Below, piece by piece: positions 19,001-24,603 of a stretch of 24,603 nt of DNA; position 1 is the stretch's first letter, and each line of letters begins with the position of its first letter. The DNA is taken from contig JABYQS010000406.1 in the NCBI GenBank assembly GCA_022592435.1, positions 1 to 24,603 on the forward strand, written 5' to 3'. The notes below the pieces were generated by a model. It ran no database searches and was not told the origin of the DNA. It saw nothing but the letters and a program-made list of their open reading frames with translations. This DNA is from Cerioporus squamosus. Taxonomy: Eukaryota > Basidiomycota > Agaricomycetes > Polyporales > Polyporaceae. The position numbers and the translations under genes are program-made.

Positions 19001-20105
19001 GTCGTCCGTTATTGAACGACAGTCGTAACTGCTGTTGTGCGATCCCGACGTCTGCGGCTTCGAGAAGACTTGAAGACCCGCCTTGAACTTCTGGAGCGAC
19101 GTCTGGCGCGAACGACTTTCGTACGCGCGGAGATAATCTGCGTGGTGCTTGTGGTACTCGAGCAGATGCAACTCTGCAAGCCGTCATGAATCTGGGTAAG
19201 CAGAGAACGAGTATGAATGTATTAGTATGCACTCACGACGGACATGTTCAGCAAATCCCGCCGCCGTGCTTGATGGCCGAAACTCGACGAGCAAGTTGAA
19301 TAACTCAGACGTTAAGGCGCTCCTCTTCAAGAATATCGGCATTCCCACTGATAGTAACCAAGGTAAGCGATCTCGTATTATATGCTAACAGTATCACTCA
19401 CTTGGCAACTCCCAGTGCTCGTGCTTCTCCCAGAACACGGGGTTTGTAGTCAAGAAGGAGTACTGCTCCTGCTCCTCGTCGTCTGCCTTCGTACCCCCCT
19501 TACCGTAAATCTTCTTGCACGGGTTGCAGCGGAGCTGAAAGCCAATCCCTGTCTCTTCATGCGCGACACCGTGCACCTCCCTGTGGCCGGTCGGCGACCA
19601 CCCGAACCAAGTGACATCGGTCGAACCGCAATTGGGGCACTCCCCAAGTTCAGGGAAGTAGAGCGGGTGGACGATGGTGACGGGCTTCAAATAAGCCGTG
19701 GTAGGGACAACCTCTGGAGCAGCCGAGCGGCGTTGTATATGGGAGAACGAGGGTGGTTCGAAGCGCGGGCCCAACAGAGGAATCCGAGGATTCAGTGTGC
19801 TAGGCGGGGCGCCCTTCGCGGTTGCGCGCGTGTGCTTCGAGAGGAAGTTGACATACTCGCAGAGATGCGCCTCGTGCTCGAGCTGTGGGCGAAACTTCGA
19901 TTGGTTCTTGCGGTGGGTTTCCCAAGACTTGACGCGGGTTTCGGCCTACATGCAGGTGAGTTGCGCTCGACGGCGTTGTTGTGCAACTTGTGCTGGTACT
20001 AACCGAACTGTTCCAGTCACCTTCGAACTTCTTGCGTTCGCTCGCAGTGTTTCCGACTGCATGCGCACAGAGAGTACGTATCACGTCGGGCTCGAATACC
20101 GACAT
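15985..20105 (-). CDS. zinc-ribbon, candidate D-D-E transposase-like protein, 12 exons, truncated into the Gypsy LTR
   Basis: Large protein of a family common in basidiomycetes, possibly the DUF6729-containing group (recalled, not checked). Exons: 20105-20004, 19945-19402, 19347-19237, 19173-18922, 18838-18702, 18641-18451, 18399-18195, 18140-17307, 17257-17054, 16999-16573, 16524-16403, 16350-15985. Introns are 48-83 nt and all junctions keep frame. Landmarks: zinc ribbon Cys137, Cys140, Cys174, Cys177; QLHLLEYH; SLDATFRSAGKA (Asp343); AVVDNCCHVK (Asp418); DVWHFVQRY; SRIEASHKGWN (Glu543). Asp343, Asp418 and Glu543 form a plausible RNase-H-fold triad. VIDLSDDSDD (773-782) resembles a SUMO-interacting motif. 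A Cys/His cluster (Cys1049, Cys1052, Cys1063, His1067, Cys1069, Cys1072) precedes PIGIFTDG. Native sequence ends near residue 1140; the LTR adds about 24 residues and a stop. A DNA-transposase role is inferred. Confidence 0.75.
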
Positions 20106-20419
20106 GGTGGTGGGCGGGAGAAGAGAGAGGGGGTGGATAGGGGGCGGAGTCCCGCTGCAGTAATGGGGCCTCCGCGCCTTCACCATATTTATCCACTCGC
20201 CGCCGTCACCGCCTAACACACAGAAGTGCGCACGACAGTGTTCGCCGCACTGCGAAGGGACTAGAATGCATGCAAAGTTGGCCGCCCCGGTTCGCGTATG
20301 GTAGCACAAGTTTAGCCGAGGCGTCTTATGTTCACGCTCAGGGTTTCGTCCGTTGGTGTCGCTCTTCTCCGAGGTACTGTACATTGACGATGGACACTGA
20401 GTACGTATATTCTACAGTC
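20106..20419. other. promoter-side spacer of the zinc/D-D-E-like gene
   Basis: Lies between the 5' end of the 12-exon gene and the 3' end of the 227-aa gene, both on the minus strand. It contains a TATA-like element (separate entry) and no gene that I can support. Confidence 0.4.
20186..20192 (-). promoter_or_regulatory. TATA-like element
   Basis: The minus strand reads ATAAATA within GGATAAATATGG, about 80 nt upstream of the ATG at 20105. The spacing suits a core promoter of the 12-exon gene. Confidence 0.4.
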
Positions 20420-21156
20420 CTACAGGACAGATACATGGCTTAAGAATGCATAAAGAGTCCGTGGCTTGGCCCCATTGTTTGCTCCAACGTACTTGTACTG
20501 GTACTCGAAAGTGAATGCAACACGTACTACTTTCCCGAAGGGAACGTCCAAAATGGACTCAGGAACGAAGCGCGTCCCCTCCTCACTGTAGAAGGGTAGT
20601 GCTGATTGAATTGTCTATGAACGATGTCAGCGACAACCCGACAAACCACAACCATACTAGTACGCACCTCGCCTTGGGGTGGCTGCCACTTGATTTGCAG
20701 ACGAGTGGACCCGTCCTCCGGCGACTGGAAGATGACCTCCGAGAGGTCTACGTCTTGAGGGATGCTGCGCGCGACGGCTTGTACAGCCGGCAGAAGTTGA
20801 TCCCAATAGAGTCGGGAGATGTGGTCGCCGCGGCGTCGTGCCACCATCCAAAATGAGACGAGTGGCTCCTCGATCAGGCCGTCGAACAACTCGTGGCCGT
20901 GAGTCGTGGCAAAGCACTCGAAGGGAGAGATCAAGCCCTCGAATTCAAACATGACCGGCTGCGTCGGTGGTATTTCGGGGTGGTCGGGATGGGGTTGGAT
21001 GCAGCAAATCCAGCGTACTTCGCCAGTCTCGATGACATAGCCAGATACAGTGAATTGCACTGCGAGGCTACTGTAAGTTGCGCACATCATGGCGAGCGGT
21101 GCTATGACGATGTGCTCGGCATTGTCGAGAGTTAGAAACTCAGGTCTGGTCGACAT
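20420..21156 (-). CDS. unrecognised 227-aa protein, two exons
   Basis: I do not recognise the family. Exon 1 is 21156-20668 (163 codons from MSTRPEFLTLDNAEHIV) and exon 2 is 20614-20420. The 53-nt intron starts GTGCGT, has a GCTGAC branch-like site and ends ATAG. Reading through the intron instead gives a different, unlikely C-terminus. The spliced frame continues as ETIQSALPFYSEEGTRF and ends KPRTLYAFLSHVSVL. The predicted product looks like a compact soluble protein with alternating hydrophobic strands (VQFTVSGYVIETGEVRWI, VMFEFEGLISPFECF), and has no signal peptide, membrane helix or zinc motif. It is followed 314 nt later by the 12-exon gene on the same strand. It could be a host gene or a passenger of a mobile element; nothing here decides. 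The start may lie further upstream if a 5' exon was missed. Confidence 0.6.
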
Positions 21157-21813
21157 GATGTCCGCGAGGAAGGGGTTAACCTCCTATCGTCAGGAGCAGT
21201 GGACGACAAATGCTTCCGCTTCAATTGCCCATAATGGGATAATGACACTAGTACTTACATGGCCGGGTCGGGTGAGTAGGGCTACTGAACACCGTACAGT
21301 GCGGATGAACGAGATAGTTGACAGGTGCGAGCTGTGTGGACGTACACAATCTAGAAGCTAGAAGCGGTATCAATTGTAAACAATGCTGCTCACACAATAC
21401 ACAACTCATGTAGCCGAGCGTAGGGGTCCGCATATGGAAATTGTTATGTGCGAAGCTTCTGCGCGTGTGTATCATATATCCTGAGCTTGCGCGTCGGTCA
21501 GTGAGCATAATGGGAAGTGTAAGGGTTGTGGAGGGGTGCTTACAAGTTGCTCTGAAGGTGTTCCAGGGACGGGAGTGGTGGTAAGTGCTCCCCAGCATAG
21601 CGCACCCTGGGTAGCGTTCTGGAAAGCTCGCCGGGACACCCTGGGCCGCTGCGCGGCCCGCCTGCGGCGGGCCTCCCTCTTGATATGACCAATTTTTCCA
21701 CTATATCGCGATGGCGACACGTGATCGTGTCAAGAACCGGCCAACGGGCGGCAGTCGTATTCGCGTCTCTTGCTCTCAACCACGAACTTGCCCAGTCGAG
21801 CAAGAACCATATC
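21157..21813. other. divergent intergenic region between the 227-aa gene and the GH35 fragment
   Basis: No gene is supported. Minus-strand frames at 21248-21598 and 21540-21821 give no recognisable product. The notable structure is a pair of overlapping GC-rich hairpins at 21643-21673. The region should hold the promoters of the two divergent genes. Confidence 0.4.
21643..21673. repeat. two overlapping GC-rich hairpins with TGC loops
   Basis: Hairpin 1: GGGCCGC-TGC-GCGGCCC at 21643-21659. Hairpin 2: GGCCCGCC-TGC-GGCGGGCC at 21655-21673. Both stems are perfect and both loops are TGC. They share GGCCC, so they cannot form together. Confidence 0.7.
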
Positions 21814-22220
21814 ATGGCCATAAAGACCTACCCGCCGGACAAGTTCTATTATGAGGCATGCAGGCTTGAGGGTATGACAACAGTTCACAAGACGCCGCTC
21901 ACGACGGACGAACTCGAGAGCGATCAGCGAAGGCAACGTGGTCTGGTCGACTCACTACCTTGGCGACCTCGTACTTCATGGGTTCTCGCCGCTCTCTTGT
22001 CACTGTGCTTTGCATTGTTGACGTGGCACTCAAGAGAGAAAGTGAGCACTACACCTTCACCGCGTAAGACCAATGGGTACACCGACGTCGTCGCATGGGA
22101 CAACTACACCTTATGGATCCACGACCAACGAATCTTCCTCACGCAAGTTTGCTTAGTTCGCTTGCGCACGCTCACTTATTGACTTTCGGTGCAGTGGTGG
22201 GGAGTTCCACACGTTCCGGC
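21814..22220 (+). pseudogene. GH35 beta-galactosidase-like gene, 5' fragment cut by the Copia LTR
   Basis: N-terminal piece of a probable glycoside hydrolase family 35 beta-galactosidase. Exon 1 (21814-22142) encodes a basic/acidic head, one hydrophobic helix (SWVLAALLSLCFALLTWHS, about residues 60-78) that would be a signal-anchor, then DVVAWDNYTLWIHDQRIFL. Exon 2 (22195 on) gives GGEFHTFRL. WDNYTL followed by a hydrophobic strand and SGEFH-FRL matches the first strands of the GH35 catalytic barrel as I know the family. The 52-nt intron would use a GC donor (AC|GCAAGT) and a TGCAG acceptor, which is rarer than GT but a known type. After FRL the family continues Pro-Val-Pro, but here the Copia LTR begins and the frame stops about 14 codons later. 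The rest of the gene should lie beyond the right edge of the window. The start could be the ATG at 21685, but 21814 fits better. Confidence 0.65.
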
Positions 22221-22257
22221 TGATGAAGTCTGAACCTGTGAAGGCAAGTCGCAACGA

Positions 22258-22352
22258 CTAGCAGACGAGTGGATAACACGAGTCCTCAGTCAGTAGAGCA
22301 AAAGACTGATAGCATAGACACAAGTACCTAGCAGACGAGTGGATAACACGAG
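22258..22352. repeat. 25-bp direct repeat in the Copia LTR
   Basis: CTAGCAGACGAGTGGATAAC and the next five bases (ACGAG) occur at 22258-22282 and again at 22328-22352, 70 bp apart. LTR repeats of this kind often lie in U3 or near transcript ends and can bind regulators; the function here is unknown. Confidence 0.85.
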
Positions 22353-22432
22353 CTACAAAGTACTTGTAAGTAAAGCATAAGTAAGCATAGGTAGGCGAGT
22401 ACTTACTCCTCAGTCAGTAGAGCAAAGACTGA
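22283..22432. repeat. 26-27-bp direct repeat in the Copia LTR
   Basis: A unit beginning TCCTCAGTCAGTAGAGCAAA occurs at 22283-22309 and 22407-22432. The copies differ by one A. Each follows or interleaves with the other repeated unit. Confidence 0.8.
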
Positions 22433-22456
22433 GGAGACGAAGCCCAAGAGTCCCTC

Positions 22457-22467
22457 CTTATATACTA
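22457..22467 (-). promoter_or_regulatory. TATA box of the Copia LTR
   Basis: The minus strand reads TAGTATATAAG, the same 11 bases as in the Gypsy LTRs. In this 3' copy it points toward the GH35 fragment. Confidence 0.45.
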
Positions 22468-22820
22468 TGTCTGGAGTAGCATGAGTAAGCGACAGAAAGG
22501 AGAGCATAATGCTGTCTGAGTCAGAACGAGTAGGGATGACTCAGACGATGACGAAGGATGACGAAGATACGACAAATACGAGGTCACAAGGGCATGTCTA
22601 GTACAGCCCAGAGATATCTAGAAAGAACTAGAAAGGTCCGGAGCGTTGCAGAACGCACTGGAATGGACTGGAAACAAAAGAGAAGCCAGGTAACCACATG
22701 GTTTCGTACAACATACCCTAAAAGGAAAGGAAGAAGCATAGCCTAAGATCTAATCGTAAGAGGCTGTGCCCATAGCGCCTAATGCGCAACTAATGTCCAT
22801 AGTCCATAGTAAGTTCAACA

Positions 22821-22829
22821 CTCCCACTC
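22821..22829 (-). promoter_or_regulatory. polypurine tract of the Copia element
   Basis: The minus strand reads GAGTGGGAG directly before the LTR start TGTTGAAC and a few bases after the pol stop (TGA at 22834-22832). This is the expected position for plus-strand priming. Confidence 0.65.
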
Positions 22830-22831
22830 GT

Positions 22832-24603
22832 TCAAGACGCGGAGGTAACGAGACCCGAATTTGCCACGAAGTACTCCATGACGTGCAGTGAAGCATTCTT
22901 GGTCAATGGATCTGCCAGATTCTCCTCACTAGGAATAGCATAGATGTCCATGTTTGGAGTCTCGGCATATTCACGTACGAAGTGGTAGTGCGTCTCGACG
23001 TGCTTACAACGCCGGTCGACGGCTGGGTTCAACGCAAGGTGAATAGCACCATGGTTGTCGACGCACATCGGCGTAGCCGAGCCCATGTCATCCCCTAACT
23101 CATCGCCAAACGTCCTAAGCCACATCATCTGACGAGCAGTGTCTGAAGCCGCCTTGTACTCTGCCTCAGTGGACGAGAGAGAGACGGTCTGTTGACGTCG
23201 AGATGCCCAAGACACGGCACCTCCTGCCATCAGGAAGACGAAAGCGGTCTGCGAATGCCGATTGTCGCGGTCTTCTGCCCAGTCTGAATCGGAATACGCG
23301 ATCAGGCCGGCATTAGATGCACCGTCGTATCGTAGGCGATAATGCGATGTACCCCGGAGATACCTTAAGACATAGAGAAGTCTATCAAGGTGATCGTCGG
23401 CAGGGTTCGCACTGTACTTGCCCAGACGGTTGATGGCATACGAGATATCTGGTCGCGTCCCAAGACAGGCATAGAGAAGACTGCCCATCAAGCTCTGGAA
23501 ACGCTGACGCAACTTCGCCAGTGCTTCTGTGGTAGCAGCTTCGATAACTGCACCAGCAGGGAGAGGAGTACGCGCAGGCTTGCAGCTGGCCATCTGATAG
23601 TTCTCGAGAATGGCCTCGATGTACTCTTCCTGGTCGATGTCAAGTGTCCGTGAGAGACGATCTCGACGTATACGAAGACCAAGGAATCGCTGAATAGGAC
23701 CCAAGTCTGTCATCTTATACTGCTTGCCAAGTGCCTTCTTGACCTTGTCGATATGCCCTCGACTGTCACCCATGAGAAGTAGGTCGTCGACATAGAGGAC
23801 AATGATCGTAACACGGTCTGGGTCTGAATCCCCCCCTTGTCGGCGATATACATAGACTCCGGCATCAGAGTATGTCCGAACAAATCCCTGTCCGATGAGT
23901 GATTCGTGAATCTTCTTGTTCCATTGGCGAGAGGCTTGCTTAAGACCGTAGATGGCCTTCTTAAGCAGACAAACGTAGTCCTCTTTGCCTTTCACGACCC
24001 AGCCCTCGGGTTGTTCCATATAGACCTCCTCGTCCAAGTCCCCGTTGAGGAACGCAGTCTTAACGTCCATCGCATCGATCTCCCAGTCTTCTAGGGCAGC
24101 GTGCGCCAAGAGATACCGGATAGACTCGAATCGAGCGACAGGAGAGAAGGTTTCATGGTAGTCCTTCCCATAGACTTGCGTAAAGCCTCGTGCAACCAGA
24201 CGTGCTTTGTAGCGACCGTCTGATTTACGATCATAGACCCAGCGACATGAGACAACGGATCGGTCCTTCGGACGAGGAACCAAGACCCAAGTCTTATTCG
24301 CCATGAGAGACTCATACTCCGAACGTTCAGCCGCAATCCAATGCTCACGATCCGGTGAAGTCATGGCGTCCTTATGATGCTCAGGAATGCCAGACTTATA
24401 CCGCGAATAGAAGAGAGAGGCTAGGATTGCTTCTGCTTCACGCTGATCACCGTCCTTATCCGTACATGCATCTACTTGAGCGGGAGGTTCATCACCGTAG
24501 ACGTTATCTCTGGTGTGACGCTCTGGCATCTTCCCCTTGTTCTCTCGAGGAGAGCGACGAGGAGGAGCGTTTCCACCCTCAGGTGGATGACGACGCCGTT
24601 GGA
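22832..24603 (-). CDS. pol: Copia pol, RT (RVT_2) and RNase H, partial at the window edge
   Basis: C-terminal part of a Copia polyprotein. The frame is open from the right edge to the stop; the ATG at 24529 is internal to the polyprotein. Counting from that ATG: the RT entry block HWIAAERSEYESLMANKTW (about 63-81); AMDVKTAFLNGDLDEEVYM with first catalytic Asp155; AIYGLKQASRQW; and the LYVDDLLLMG box with Asp248-Asp249. RNase H has YSDSDWAED (Asp416), SSTEAEYKA (Glu455), VDNHGAI (Asp491) and NLADPLTK (Asp540). All motifs are intact, without stop or frameshift over at least 590 codons, so the element may be recent. A Pro/Arg/Glu-rich linker upstream (EGGNAPPRRSPRENK) is typical of the stretch between integrase and RT. 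Integrase is not in the window. Confidence 0.93.
   Translation of the reverse strand, partial: QRRRHPPEGGNAPPRRSPRENKGKMPERHTRDNVYGDEPPAQVDACTDKDGDQREAEAILASLFYSRYKSGIPEHHKDAMTSPDREHWIAAERSEYESLMANKTWVLVPRPKDRSVVSCRWVYDRKSDGRYKARLVARGFTQVYGKDYHETFSPVARFESIRYLLAHAALEDWEIDAMDVKTAFLNGDLDEEVYMEQPEGWVVKGKEDYVCLLKKAIYGLKQASRQWNKKIHESLIGQGFVRTYSDAGVYVYRRQGGDSDPDRVTIIVLYVDDLLLMGDSRGHIDKVKKALGKQYKMTDLGPIQRFLGLRIRRDRLSRTLDIDQEEYIEAILENYQMASCKPARTPLPAGAVIEAATTEALAKLRQRFQSLMGSLLYACLGTRPDISYAINRLGKYSANPADDHLDRLLYVLRYLRGTSHYRLRYDGASNAGLIAYSDSDWAEDRDNRHSQTAFVFLMAGGAVSWASRRQQTVSLSSTEAEYKAASDTARQMMWLRTFGDELGDDMGSATPMCVDNHGAIHLALNPAVDRRCKHVETHYHFVREYAETPNMDIYAIPSEENLADPLTKNASLHVMEYFVANSGLVTSAS

Larger units (their letters stand above)
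22221..22820 (-). repeat. 3' LTR of the Copia element (about 600 bp)
   Basis: In element orientation it would run TGTTGAACTT to GACTTCATCA, with TG/CA ends typical of Copia LTRs. The inner edge is fixed by the adjacent purine tract. The outer edge is inferred from the loss of GH35 similarity and the TGATGAAG start. The partner LTR is outside the window, so the left edge cannot be confirmed by comparison. Confidence 0.7.
22221..24603 (-). mobile_element. Ty1/Copia LTR retrotransposon, 3' half (continues past the window)
   Basis: Minus-strand element with its 3' LTR at 22221-22820, a polypurine tract and the RT-RNase H end of pol. Gag, protease and integrase, the 5' LTR and the right flank must lie beyond 24603. 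The Copia order is shown by RT at the C-terminal end of pol rather than integrase. The left edge sits exactly where the GH35 coding sequence breaks off. Confidence 0.88.

Noticed and set aside
16058..20105. Assignment of the large minus-strand gene to the KDZ (Kyakuja-Dileera-Zisupton) superfamily
   Set aside because: The Cys-rich ends suggest it, but the core motifs (SLDATFR, VVDNCC, SRIEASHKGWN) are not those I know for KDZ transposases.
1..24603. CRISPR arrays, tRNA or rRNA genes
   Set aside because: No regularly spaced repeats, cloverleaf with invariant loop bases or rRNA-like blocks were seen; the organism is eukaryotic.

Overview
The window looks like a repeat-rich accessory region of a filamentous basidiomycete genome (Agaricomycete-like). 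The support is: many short introns (about 40-60 nt, GT-AG, CTNAC/CTAAT-like branch sites), a MarY1/sushi-type chromovirus, a Ty1/Copia element, and two large gene families I recognise as recurrent in basidiomycetes. No bacterial-style operons, tRNA, rRNA or CRISPR were seen.

Layout. 334-1763 (+): a 7-exon gene for an unrecognised 376-aa helical protein. 2163-6595 (+): a 10-exon gene for a complete 1317-aa CACTA/Tnp2-like transposase. 6596-9652: 3 kb without a gene I can resolve; it holds fragments with splice-like signals and then an AT-richer, motif-rich stretch. 9653-16057: a 6.4-kb Ty3/Gypsy chromovirus on the minus strand with two LTRs about 98% identical, gag, protease, RT, RNase H, integrase and a C-terminal chromodomain; pol carries a one-base frameshift. 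15985-20105 (-): a 12-exon gene for a zinc-ribbon, RNase-H-fold-like (candidate D-D-E) protein whose last exon runs into the Gypsy LTR, which supplies a foreign tail and stop codon. 20420-21156 (-): a two-exon gene for an unrecognised 227-aa protein. 21814-22220 (+): the 5' end of a GH35 beta-galactosidase-like gene, cut off by the LTR of a Ty1/Copia element (22221 to the window edge, minus strand) whose visible pol is open.

How the parts relate. The window is a graveyard and nursery of mobile DNA: an apparently intact DNA transposase with a possible partner gene, a young but frameshifted Gypsy element that ends the D-D-E-like gene, and a Copia element that breaks a host carbohydrate-active enzyme gene. 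The Gypsy element has no matching target-site duplication, and the interrupted gene does not resume on its far side, so a rearrangement is likely. Exon structures were derived by eye from reading frame, splice consensus and family resemblance; they have not been checked against transcripts or databases.
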